From: Chrysoperla carnea
Lineage: Eukaryota > Arthropoda > Insecta > Neuroptera > Chrysopidae
Reading direction: 5' to 3'
Assembly (NCBI RefSeq): GCF_905475395.1
Contig: NC_058337.1
Coordinates: 13,752,983 to 13,816,982, forward strand
DNA length: 64,000 nucleotides
Below are positions 1 to 10,794 of this stretch, piece by piece. The notes under the pieces are model-generated. The model saw nothing but the letters and a program-made list of their open reading frames with translations, made no database searches and had not been told where the DNA came from. The number at the start of each line of letters is the position of its first letter. Positions within the stretch are counted from its first letter, which is position 1. The translations under genes were made by a program, and so were the position numbers.

Positions 1-1366
1 CATAGTGCCAACCAAACTAATTTTGACTAAAGCGGATTTTTTTTTCTTGAACTGGTGTCACATTGTGCTATTTGACTAGGCAACAACTTCTAGTTTTGCA
101 TCCCAGAGCGACCTATCTCTTTGGGATACATAAATTTTCACAAGAAAACAACGAACTTTGAAGAACTTTAACTAACTTGTAGTCATGAAATCACTACGTT
201 CGTCAGTTTAGTGTAATCAATACATTCGAATGTGCATGTCCTAGCCATGTCTGATGTCCTCGCCAACCAGACCTTCGGCAGTCTTAGGGGAGCTCAAGAT
301 ACGAAGGGTGCCTTTAATTACAGTCTCCTTCATAGAAGTAACTAAGATGAAAACCAAAATTTGAGAAAGATTGGTTTCTAGAGTAGGACGAATTCCACCA
401 CGGTAACTGATAATGAATACAAAAATCTGGACTGAGCAGGCAGGAAGGTGCCTCCACCTGACTCCTCTTTATCAGGCTACTAGCAGAGAGCTGCCTGATA
501 GTTCCAAAGAAGAAACTCTAGAAGATAAACGCATTTCTAATTCTTGACAACAGGATCAATATCTCTTGGAATATACTGTAGGACTGGCGCAGGGTTAACT
601 TCATACTTAGATACGCCTGTTTTAATTCAACTTTTACAGAATCATCCACGGAAAACAATATATACTCTTTCAAACCTGTAAATTAGACTTCAAAGAGTGC
701 GAAATTTTTTACGACAAAAAGTATGTAAGATTTTGACACTAGAGGGTAGTATCGATAGACATTACAAAAACATTTTCCGAAATCATATCATGGATCCTAC
801 CGTAATAATAACTATTCTTTCAGAAAATTCGTTAGTAGGATATTGTTAAAATATTGTAAATTTCGTTGGATCTAAAGTTTTATTAATTATATTTGTGACT
901 ATTGCACGCGAATTCCAAATCTATTACTCCCAGAAACGATAACTGTAAGAAAATGGTAATTTTTAATGTAAATATCGTTCTTGAAATAAAATATAACGCA
1001 AACCAAAAGCATATAAATGTTTAGATATTATTTAATTTATAGAATTATGTAGTATCAAATACCGCTTTAGGGTTGTCATGCTTAATTTTTATATTCAATA
1101 GTCGTAATACATAGAGACGATTCATATAAATTGGTAAAGTGTGGTGGTATTATAATGCCTGTAGGATAAATGATTTAGTACAGTATGATTTTTTTATTCT
1201 GATAACATGATTTAGACGATAGGTAGGTAAGTAAGGCAAAGCATTGAATTAACTTCCGGAAAATTTAATATATAATACATAGGTTTTAGCTTTCTTTTTT
1301 TTTTAATTATATACATAAAACTAATTATCATTATTCTACTTTATCCCGAAATTAAAGAACCTTTTG
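1..1366. other. Non-coding stretch, nothing supported
   Basis: AT-rich sequence without a convincing exon, RNA gene or clear inverted repeat. It is either intergenic or part of a long intron of the DMRT gene whose last exon lies at 5354-6373. Confidence 0.5.
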
Positions 1367-1377
1367 TATGAAAAGAG

Positions 1378-1703
1378 TTGAGCCTAAATGGCCGAGCGGT
1401 CTAAGGCATTTGACTCAGACCGGTCGTGTATTTAGACCAAGGTTGCGGGTTCGAATCCAGGCAGCGGCAGTGTGAACAATTTAATAAATTATAATAATGA
1501 GGGCGGTAGAATTGATTACATTGTCGTCGCTTGGATAAGAACGTAGCAGCCGAATCCACCCACATCAAATTGTAATTGTAAAACATGTATGAAGTTACAT
1601 GAATAAAGATTAACAAATAATGATGTGGGTGGCCTCTGTTATAGGCGCATATGTCAGAGAAACGGAGGTTAAACCCCATTATTATTATTTTTTTTATTAT
1701 TAT
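1378..1703 (+). mobile_element. tRNA-derived SINE with target-site duplication
   Basis: The 5' ~80 bases look like a degenerate leucine/serine-type tRNA. An A box TGGCCGAGCGGT is at 1389-1400 and a perfect B box GGTTCGAATCC at 1448-1458, which together form the internal RNA polymerase III promoter. The T-stem around the B box has two mismatches and no clean anticodon stem forms, so this is not a working tRNA gene. A tRNA-unrelated body of about 200 bases follows, then a tail of ATT-type repeats at 1680-1703. The copy is flanked by direct repeats TATGAAAAGAG (1367-1377) and TATGAAAGGAG (1704-1714), 10 of 11 identical. This is the hallmark of LINE-mediated retroposition. SINEs of this type depend on a partner LINE for mobility. 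Confidence 0.85.
1389..1458 (+). promoter_or_regulatory. Internal RNA polymerase III promoter (A and B boxes) of the SINE
   Basis: The A box at 1389-1400 and the B box at 1448-1458 match the split tRNA promoter recognised by TFIIIC. The spacing of about 48 bases between them is within the range seen in tRNA genes with a variable arm. Confidence 0.7.
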
Positions 1704-2244
1704 TATGAAAGGAGTAGCTTTCAGGATTAGCTTTCTTTCTTAGCATGCTAATCGAAAGTATAAAAGAGTTCAAAGTTTTTAAATTTACATTTTTTGCAAT
1801 TAAAGATTTTGGCTAAAAAGTTCCAATCTGCGCACCCACTTGATTCCAACTTTATTCGAGTAACTTCTAGTTTCACAAGTAATTTCATATACTAGAATAG
1901 AGTTGTTACAACAATTATTTGCATAATCTTACGTTGATTTTGATTTTTATTGTATCTCTCAGATCAAAACAGATTTTTTCATTAAAGCAATAAAATTTTG
2001 AATGTAATTGAAATTTTAATGTAATATTCAATATGAATGGAAACAAAAGGCATACAAAGATGGCTAGTTGAGGGCATGCAATAATGCTGCCTTTTTCAAA
2101 TCCTTGATCAGTATTCATAGCAGTGATAAGTCTATGGGTAACACTATACTTTTAGTTAGCATTAACTTTCATTCTTCAAAACTTCTCTGTATTAAAAAAA
2201 TTCTTTATGTATTCCTTCTTAATGAAAAATACAATTATGTTTAA

Positions 2245-3030
2245 GGAGATATTCTGGTCTATAAGTCTAAATTTTAGGCATTTTTCAAACCAAAAGAAAT
2301 GAAAAACATTTTTGTAGTCTTATGATCTTTTTTGAAATGTTAAAAATATATAAAAAAAACTTTCTTAAATAAAAAATTCTTCGAATTACATTCCGGTGAA
2401 GTGGAGGCTGCAAAATAAATACAAAGCATCCTGGCTGACACAATTCCAGTCTTACTAGTAAAAATTTGAAAAATTCTTAATCAGTAAAGATGTCCCTAAA
2501 ATCTTTACCTCTGAACAAAAACAATCAAAAATCATTTCAATTTTTTTTGACTTTTTCAAATTTTTGTAATAATAATCTAAATTGAATTTTTTTTAAATCC
2601 AAGGCACAAATATAGACAGATTTATAAAAAAGATTCCCACCAAATTTCAAAGAAATCGGTTGACTGGAACTTGAGATATCATGTCAACCACCCTGAAAAA
2701 TGTAGTTTCGAGAAAAACGCGTTTTAGGTTCCAGAAAGAAACAATTCCACCAGAATAACTCGCATAATAATATTACTCACTTTAGATTTATCGACAATCT
2801 CAGATCCATACATTGGACTTTCTTTTAGTTCATATGTAATGTCTCGCAAATTTATTTTTGCTAACCGAGCTGTTCTGCCTTCTTTTGAAGCAGCAGAAGC
2901 TCGCAGCTCAGAGCGATCAATTCGTACTTCGTTACCAGAAAAATAATTCGAATTTTAAATTAAAGGTCTAACCTTTGAAAATATAGGGGGAAAATCGTTT
3001 TTTTTCAAATTTCTAGACCAGAATATTGCC
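2245..3030. mobile_element. Non-autonomous inverted-repeat element flanked by TTAA
   Basis: The ends are inverted copies of each other: GGAGATATTCTGGTCTA follows TTAA at 2241-2244, and TAGACCAGAATATTGCC precedes TTAA at 3031-3034. TTAA target duplication is the signature of piggyBac-type transposases, so this is most likely a piggyBac-mobilised miniature element of 786 bp. It has no coding capacity. The termini do not begin with the CCC typical of many piggyBac elements, so the family assignment is tentative. Confidence 0.6.
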
Positions 3031-3782
3031 TTAAGAATAGTTAAAGCAAGCACATACTCATTCCGAAGTAGTTTTTCAAATCAATTTCATAAGTATCATT
3101 CAGTTCTTAAACTAAATTATAAGCGGATGATGAAACACTTCACTGCAGAAACCATTCCTTATTCTGTAGATTTCGTTTCTTTTTATCTTCTTGTTCAGCT
3201 TAGGCTGCTATTTTTTCTTAACTAATTCAACAAAATTAATCTTTACTAAAACTTCACAAAATAAAGCTCATAAAAGAACAAACAGATTTTTCGTTTTTTA
3301 AAACTTAAACTTACCAAATTATGGGGCTCTTTGGGCGTTACAATTTGCTCGAATATGTCGTTTAATCACTAGAAAACTGAAGATTATTGCTTGTAGAAAA
3401 AATCATTAGCTTGAAGACGAGGCTGTAAGAGAAACTAAATTGTTTAATCACTTAAACTGCCTAAAACCTACCAACAAACTTGTACGCTTATTTAAACTAG
3501 CCATATTCAGACCTATTCATAATTTTTAATTCTATTGAAATTGGATAATCGAAATTTATCATGATCACTATGCACTAGATATAGTATAAAGGGAGAGACA
3601 CACATCAAGATTTTATAACAGTCCTAAATGCAAAATTTGGTTATTCTACGGCTAATGGCTTATAATGTATGCGTCATAAAACGACGAAATATTTCCGTTG
3701 GAAACTCAACACCAACTCGCGAATACAATATTTTCTTTATGCTAGAATATCAAATCTTCGAAAGATTTTTGTATACAAAATT

Positions 3783-4072
3783 TTTTCAAAAAACTAAAAA
3801 ACAAGCTTTTGTAACTAGCTGAACTTAAAAGTATAAAATAATTTCTTAAAATTCAAAAAAATCATTTTATCGCAAAAAAGTGTGGGGTGCTAAATTTCAA
3901 TGATTATAAATATTTGATAGACAGATATTGTTAAAAGTAAAGTCATTATAAAATATCTGAAAAAGCACTCCACGCTTGTTTTACAATAAAATGATTTTTT
4001 TGAATTTAAAGAAATTATTTGCTACCTTTTAGTTCAGCTAGTTACAAAAGCGAATTTTTAGTTTTTTTTAAA
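3783..4072. repeat. Hairpin element with ~110-bp inverted arms
   Basis: The left arm (about 3783-3892) and right arm (about 3958-4072) are imperfect reverse complements. Both carry the string CAAAAAAATCATTTTAT in opposite orientations and AACTAGCTGAACT with its complement. The central loop is about 65 bases. This is the architecture of a miniature inverted-repeat element; no family can be assigned. Confidence 0.65.
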
Positions 4073-5353
4073 CTATTATTTATTTTTTGTTTTTTAGTTT
4101 TTTATTATTTATTTCTCAAAAATTCAGTATATATATGGTGGGAGCTCAAATAAATGTATATTTTTCAGATATGGAAATCGTTATTCCTGAAAATGTTGAT
4201 CATGATAATCAAATAAACTTATTAAATTATTTTATTGTCATAAATCCTTGATAAGTATGCCAAATTTCGAGTTAATGCGACGTTTTGAATGGGGTCAAAA
4301 TAATGTTCAAAATTTCCGTTGCATACTAACATACCAACATAGTAACATACGTATGAAGCTAATAAAAGCAAGTTAAAAACGGTCTGATTTACCGATGCTT
4401 AATGCGTAATGTTGGAAAAGTTCTAAAATCTCAAGCACAGGAAAATGGTTGCGCAGTGAAATCTATCATAGTAAATCGATCACTATATGTATCGCATTTT
4501 ATTGTGATGATGATGACGTTATCGATAGGTGTAGAATGGAGAATGGAATGGTATGGAGAATATATATCAAGCAGAGGATGAATATATAGAATTGTAATTG
4601 AGTTTACCTAGTAACTTGATCTAAACATACACAAAACATATCTCTGATGTATACAATGTTTTGTTCTAATCTTATCATATTGAGCTATAGCTAGAAGCCA
4701 GCCAGCCACAGCCAGTAACAACAAAAACAATATTTGTTTCATTTTGTTTATTCTTCTTGTCTCTTGATATGAAACTCAATGAGTCTGAATCAATTACATT
4801 AGCTTTTATTTTATTTGTATTTTATCTGATTTTGTTTGCCAGTGTGTAAGTTGTACCTAGTGTTTTACTATATATTAGCGTCTTTTTACAATTTATCATA
4901 CTTTCCGACTCCGTGTGTAAATAAATATACCGTATGGTCCTGTGATTATTCCTACCATCTGAAATATCTTTAGAAGTTTCTGAAATATCATTTCTCTCAA
5001 AATTGTGGTAATGCATCGGGCTAAAATTGACCACCCTTTCTTATGATATTTTGCTATGTTCAGGTTTCGATAGCAAATTAATAGAATCTGTGATATGCAA
5101 GAAAACGCCACCATAGAAAATAATGTAGAAATAAACTATCCCAAAAACTCGTGCAGAAGGAAAACTCTTTTTCTGTATTTTTTACAACGAAAGAAACCTA
5201 TTTAAAAAAATAGTCTTCTTCCAAAACTTCCCGAATTGATTATCAATATCCGGTAGATTTACAAACTATATACTATTTTCCCAACGAAAAAAAACTTTTT
5301 TTTTTGAACGCCCAGAATTATTTCCATAATTTAATCATATATGCTTGTTTCAG
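4073..5353. other. Presumed intron of the DMRT gene, nothing further supported
   Basis: AT-rich sequence directly upstream of the DMRT terminal exon, ending in a good acceptor (TGCTTGTTTCAG). I see no DM-domain coding sequence, clear repeat or RNA gene in it. Confidence 0.5.
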
Positions 5354-6373
5354 GTTGCTTTAAAACGCCAACAAGCCGCCGAAGATGCAATTGCTTTACA
5401 TTTGGCGGCGGCCGAAAGTGGTAAATCGTATGACTACCTACCACCAGGCCGAATTTATGGTATGTCAGTTACATCTCCATGTACAGACGACGATGACGAA
5501 GATGATTCACATTCGTCAAATTCAAAATTATCAGAGAAACCATCGAGTAGTGATAATCAACCGACATCAACTGCGGAAGACGATCTAGCAACGACATCTA
5601 CAGCCACACCAATTGACGTAATTGATACAACAAACAAGTCTGATATAAACAATATAACTTCTTCGACATCAAATTGCGGAAATACCACGAATAATTCAAT
5701 TGTAAATCAGGCTTCATTAGATCTTTTAAGTAAATTATTTCCACAACGAAAACGTTCAGTTTTAGAATTAGTTTTGAAACGTTGTAATCATGATTTATTA
5801 AAGACAATTGAACATTTTAATGACTCACAAATTATCACTCCACCAGCAACCAAAGAGAATAATTCAAATACAAAGTTAATTTTACCAAATACTTTAACAT
5901 CAACAAATAGCACCACAAATTTACCTTTACTGTACAACAGACCGATCATGCAACACACATCAGCATTTAAACCGGTTAAAACATCATCTTCGACAACACC
6001 AAATATTACTGCCAGTAGTTCATCAAGTTTTTTTCCATCATTGCCAAGTTTACTATCATTAAGTGCTGCAGGAAATTCTGTGAATACTGGTCTATGTAAT
6101 CCATCAACAGAAACGTTAATTAATAACACCACGATTAGTGGTGGGAATCACAATAATCCATCTTCATTGTTAATGAGTAATTTTTATCCATTTTTTCCAA
6201 TGTTAGCAGCAAATCCATCCATTGCTAATGAATTCTTGCAACAGCACAATTCTGGATTTTATTTACCACATTGCTATACAACTGATTTAAGTAGTTGCTT
6301 ACAATGTAATGCAAAACATTTGAATATTGCTGTTGATAATCATTTTGAAAATAAAAATGATACTGATAATTAG
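5354..6373 (+). CDS. Dmrt93B: DMRT transcription factor, terminal exon (Dmrt93B-like)
   Basis: DMRT proteins are nuclear transcription factors acting in sexual and neural development. This exon encodes 339 residues and begins in phase 0 after the acceptor TTTCAG with VALKRQQAAEDAIAL. That string is the recognition-helix tail that closes the DM zinc-finger module, and an intron falls at this point in many DMRT genes. A second conserved block at about residues 119-158 (5708-5824) contains LLSKLFPQRKRSVLELVLKR and is a DMA domain, the ubiquitin-binding-like motif of the DMRTA/Dmrt93B/Dmrt99B group. The QQAAEDAIAL tail and the following YLPPGRIYGM favour Dmrt93B over Dmrt99B, from memory of the family. 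Between and after the domains the protein is low-complexity Ser/Thr/Asn-rich. The cysteine-rich DM core is not in the window, so the gene is partial at its 5' side. Confidence 0.82.
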   Translation, partial: VALKRQQAAEDAIALHLAAAESGKSYDYLPPGRIYGMSVTSPCTDDDDEDDSHSSNSKLSEKPSSSDNQPTSTAEDDLATTSTATPIDVIDTTNKSDINNITSSTSNCGNTTNNSIVNQASLDLLSKLFPQRKRSVLELVLKRCNHDLLKTIEHFNDSQIITPPATKENNSNTKLILPNTLTSTNSTTNLPLLYNRPIMQHTSAFKPVKTSSSTTPNITASSSSSFFPSLPSLLSLSAAGNSVNTGLCNPSTETLINNTTISGGNHNNPSSLLMSNFYPFFPMLAANPSIANEFLQQHNSGFYLPHCYTTDLSSCLQCNAKHLNIAVDNHFENKNDTDN

Positions 6374-6453
6374 ATATAATTATAAATTTGCAGTATTAGT
6401 GCTTTAAGCAAATCCAAAAGCGAATATACAAATGTGAGTCTAGGAGGGGCAAT

Positions 6454-6459
6454 AATAAA
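6454..6459 (+). terminator. Dmrt93B: Candidate polyadenylation signal of the DMRT gene
   Basis: AATAAA lies 81 bases after the stop codon and before the next transposon (6512). It is the first canonical signal downstream, but AT-rich DNA gives many chance matches. Confidence 0.4.
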
Positions 6460-6511
6460 TAATGCTTAATGTGACCATTTTTATTTTATTAAAAACGGGA
6501 GATTGTCCCAG

Positions 6512-7388
6512 CAGTGCCGTAAATACTCTTTTCTGCGCCGTGTGCGAGCTTGTATAACTGCGCCCTTATGTATAGGCATACTTTATTTCATTCAGAGTGA
6601 TAAAGTAATTCACAAGGAACTTGATGTTGGTGGAACAATTATCTTATATTTTGGAAGAAAAATCTATTTTTTAAAGAACTGATGGGGGCAAACAAGCAGA
6701 CGAGCCATCTGATGTTACACTAGTACAAATGCGTTGCCCACCCTGGTGCTAAGGATTTAATTTTTGGGCCACTATGGTCTTCATACTTCTATAATAAAAT
6801 AACACCCTGCAAAGTTTCAGTAAACTGAAAATTAATTTAAATTTAAGTACTTGATATGATAGAATATTGAATAAGGAAGGTAACATAATATAAATTGCGT
6901 TTAAGTATGAATTGGTGAAAAAAAGTTTATTTGAAAATTTTTGCAAGATTATTCACAACTACACAATACCACAAATAATACCATAAATGAATGAGACGAC
7001 AAATGAATGAATTCAGAAAGTAAAGATTTATTAAAACAAGCCATAAACTTTTTTAAAGGTTTACTTTTCGTGCTTTCGCAAAATCACTAGTTCGATCAAC
7101 CTTTCTTGGTCATCAAAGTATTTTATTATTCGCCCACCGCTTACTCTCAGACCAACCGTGTGGCCGGCCGACCGGTTGATTCCGATAAACACTAAAAACT
7201 GAGCGCGAACTGTTTGATGATACTGGCATGTATGTACGTATGTGTTAGAATCGAGCAGGAACGTATGTAGCGGGAACATATAGCAAACCGAAAAAATAAT
7301 AGTCCTGCCTGGTCTGATCATTCTTGCGCCCCCCAGAGTCTACGCCCTGTGCCTGGGCACCGGTGGCACCGCCCTATTTACGGCACTG
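6512..7388. mobile_element. hAT-type non-autonomous transposon with 8-bp target duplication
   Basis: The terminal inverted repeats are CAGTGCCGTAAATA at 6512-6525 and its complement TATTTACGGCACTG at 7375-7388, a typical hAT terminus. The flanking octamers TGTCCCAG (6504-6511) and TGTCTCAG (7389-7396) differ by one base, matching the 8-bp duplication made by hAT transposases. The 877-bp interior has no recognisable transposase, so movement would need an enzyme in trans. The insertion lies just downstream of the DMRT coding exon. Confidence 0.8.
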
Positions 7389-7846
7389 TGTCTCAGTTAC
7401 AAAATGATTAAAAAATTGCCATCCCCTACCCAGCAGCACCCATTCACGTAGTGGATTTTCCTTTTCTTGCTGCATAATGTCTAAATTAGCGTCATCAAAA
7501 ATTTTAACCTCGAGTCTCTGACCAAGATATCCATTCAAGCGGAGCGTTTTCAGCCACTGATTGTTCTTTAAAATTATAATTTTTGAAAAACGAAATTTTC
7601 TACTCTAGTATAATTTCACATTGTCCTTTACATTCAAAAAGGTTAACACTCATATAATTCAATTATAAATCTGTTAATTCTTAAACGAAAACGAGACTTA
7701 TTACGAATCTCGAAGTTTTTCTCAGGGGGCACCAATGGAGAATCGAAACATCAGACAGTCCCGCTTGTCATATTACAACTAAAAGATTCCTTAAAGAAAA
7801 AGATACAGAGTTGTTGGCTGTACGTTTTAAAATTTTTTGCATAATA

Positions 7847-8492
7847 TACAGGGTGGATTATTCAATTATATCAAAGTTATATTTTTTTAAATGGAACACT
7901 CTGTTTATTATTTTATTTTTTGGTTCTACGATCAAAATAAAGGTGTTTTTCATTATAAGGTCCTCACTTTAACCTCACTTTAACTTTAACGGTTTCCGAA
8001 TATTCTGTATTTTCTGAAATTATACTAGCAATTTTTACATATAATTTCTCACAGCTTATATCAGATTTTCAAATCAAATTTTACTTGGAGTCTACTAATC
8101 GATTGAGTTTTCTGGCGCAACTGTGAATAATTGACATAAACCCTGTGCTGTATTTAAGTTAAAGTTGTCGTCGCTTAAAACTTGTAATTTTTTAGTTATA
8201 ATTTTCGGACAACCTGTAGGTAATTCAATTATTCACAGTTGCGACAAATAACTCAATCGATAGTAGACTCCTAGTTAAATTTGGTCTGAAAAACTGGTAT
8301 AAACTTTGAGAAATTATACGTTAAAAATGCTACTATAATTTAAGAAAATACAGAATATTTCGAAAACCGTGAAGTTAAAGTGTAAACCTTAATGAAAAAC
8401 ACCTTTATTTTGATCGTAGAACCTAAAAATGAAATGAGAAACAGGATGTTCTATTTAAAAAAAGTACATTTTTGATACATACGATCCTGTAA
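7847..8492. mobile_element. Long-arm hairpin element with TACAGG termini
   Basis: The two halves are reverse complements over roughly 300 bases each. Matching landmarks include GGTTCTACGATCAAAATAAA on the left against TTTATTTTGATCGTAGAACC on the right, and CAACTGTGAATAATTGA on the left against TCAATTATTCACAGTTG on the right. The outer ends read TACAGGGTGG and ATCCTGTA. Such TACAGG-ended foldbacks are usually ascribed to Tc1/mariner-like transposases with TA insertion sites. There is no coding capacity. Confidence 0.75.
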
Positions 8493-8743
8493 TTATGAAA
8501 AGAAAATTTTGTTAAAATCAAAGGCAAATAATAAAAACAGGCATAAATAGCCTCATATCCAAAACTAATTATTTATTTGTGTGACTACATGCTTCTTTCT
8601 ATCTTTAAAACTGAATATTTCATAAATCAGTCCGTTTTTATTAAAAAATAAAGTGCTAATGAAAGCTTCGAAGATCTTATAATTTTTAAAGCTTACATAC
8701 AAGCTCCAATTGAATGTGAAATATGAAAATATTGGATATAATT

Positions 8744-9286
8744 AACAAGTGAAAACAAACAAATGACTGAGTTAATTGTTGAAATACCATACATAGTCAG
8801 TGTTGATTTCTTTATCCCATAACACATACATACATGTGACACATACATAACTGATATTCAAGTAAAGTACATACCATAAAATTTCCGCCTAATGGGCGTC
8901 CTAACGGGTAAACAGTGATGTTTACGAAAAAATGTTTCGAACAAAACTTGTTTATTTTTTTATAAGGAACATTTTTTACATTTAAACTTTTGTTCTATCT
9001 CTAACGGTTTACAAGATGGGTCCTACTGACCCAAGACCCAATTGACCTGTGATGCTCATTTACGAACTCGACCTCAATTTTTACGTCTTGAGTACGCTGT
9101 AAATGTAAATTTCAGCTCGATATCATTTTTCGTTTTTGAGTTCTCGTGTCCACAGACGGACGGACGGACGGGCGGACAACCGGAAATGGACTAATTAGGT
9201 GATTCTATGAACACCTATAGCCAAATTTTATGCGTAGCATCAATATTTTTATACCTTGCATATTACATATATGCATGGTATAAAAA
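8744..9286 (-). repeat. R600 interspersed repeat, copy 1
   Basis: This is a near full-length member of the window's commonest repeat family. Read on the minus strand, it starts with TATACCATGCATATATG and ends with CACTTGTT. The interior includes the conserved strings CCTAATTAGTCCATTTCCGG, AGAACAAAAGTTTAAATG and AACATCACTGTTTACC. A GGAC-type microsatellite is at 9157-9176. Copies elsewhere: 25672-26231, 33388-33816, 47577-47945, 48126-48512, 48907-49518, 51796-52378, 53382-53993, 54832-55290, 61657-61814 and 61858-62413. Confidence 0.85.
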
Positions 9287-10790
9287 TAGGAATCCTAATA
9301 GTATATCTCTTGATAATATATATTAATACATGATATCATCGAAAAAAATGAAGTTTGGAAAACTTCAAAACGATTGGGGAAGGCCTTGGTTCACTCTACT
9401 TAATTTTTTCCATCGTATTCTATAATAACGTGCTTCCTTGATCTACAATTTTTATGGTTAACTTAATTATCTTTGTAAGAACGACTGTTTTTTGGGTAGG
9501 TACAAACAACCCTGAATGAAGTTTTGTTCGTAAAATTAAACATAGGTTTTAAAAGCTCATTATAACTTTTTTTAAATAAATAAAAAATTATAAAAGAGGT
9601 TCCGATGAAAATTGTTTAACATAATTCGAGATGATACTGATAATTATTGGAATACTAGATAGAAAATGTGTAATAGGTGAATCCTCTAACTATACCATAT
9701 AAATTTCTCCGACCTTCACGAATACCTCTCAATGTATTATATCACTGGAGAATATATAAGTCACATTATATTATTAATAGTTTACTATAAAAATCGAAAT
9801 GGACGGAAGCAAAATAAAGTTGAATTCGTCCAAAATCGTTTGTTTATAAAATTATTGTATAAGTGTATACATACAATAGATTGATTGTATAATGTATATT
9901 TTGTGCAAAATAAATTGTTAATTTGTTTATTGTATTCCTTTTTTTTACTTCTAAATTCCAAAACAAAATTTTGTATAGTGAGGTATAGCAAAACCATTAC
10001 GCCCGAGTTGATTTTAGAAATAAGAACATATTTTGTTCCATGGAGTGCTATATTTCTGGTGTGATTATTCACTCATCGCAGTTTTCAACACAAGAATAGG
10101 ACACGCCACCGAAGTTGAGACGCAAAAATACGTGCACTTTCTTACCTGAAAACAAATAAAAACAGTTTAAAAAAGACACTGCAGTTGAGAAAAAACAATC
10201 TTGAAAGGACAGCGCAATCTGAATCTTGCAAAGGACCCCGCAAGATAAGATAGGAAAATGAAACTTTTTGTGAAAATTTTTTTAAACCCATCCATAAATA
10301 TTCTTTGGATCATTCTAATCAAAAGCATAATGGCCCCAAAAATTTTTAACGAGGAGTTTTCGAGCTACGGGCCATATAACTACAAAGTATAGGTAACTTT
10401 GTTCCTTGTTCGGTGAGACCTGTAAATGCATACGAAACCTACTCAGCGCCTATAGTATGGGTTATATATTAGACTCATTGGATTTTTATAATAATTATTT
10501 TTTAGCTTTACAACCTGAAAACGTAATTAAATTCATTTGATACCGTGTATTAATTAACCAACAAAAAAACAATTTGTATGCATTTTTAAAACATTGACAT
10601 AACATAACGAAGGTCATATTTTACTGTGGTTATTAATAACCTTATCAATAGTGAGTAGTTACACGCTATAGCTTCCTGTGAAAAAAGCGGAAATTAAACG
10701 ACATGAATATTGTTACTATAGTGTTTATGCGAATCTTTTGATAAAAATTGTAGTGATTTATGATTTGATAAATAATTCTGAAATTTTTAT
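9287..10790. other. Non-coding, nothing supported
   Basis: AT-rich intergenic sequence between the DMRT and CYP4 genes. Short open frames at 9785-10072 and 10678-10950 have no recognisable similarity or splice context. Confidence 0.45.
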
Positions 10791-10794
10791 CGAC

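Noticed and set aside
1378-1475. Functional tRNA gene
   Set aside because: Only the A and B boxes are well kept; the T-stem has mismatches and no clean anticodon stem forms. The context is a SINE with tail and target duplication.
5385-6132. Other open frames overlapping the DMRT exon
   Set aside because: They are out-of-frame or antisense shadows of the DMRT coding sequence.
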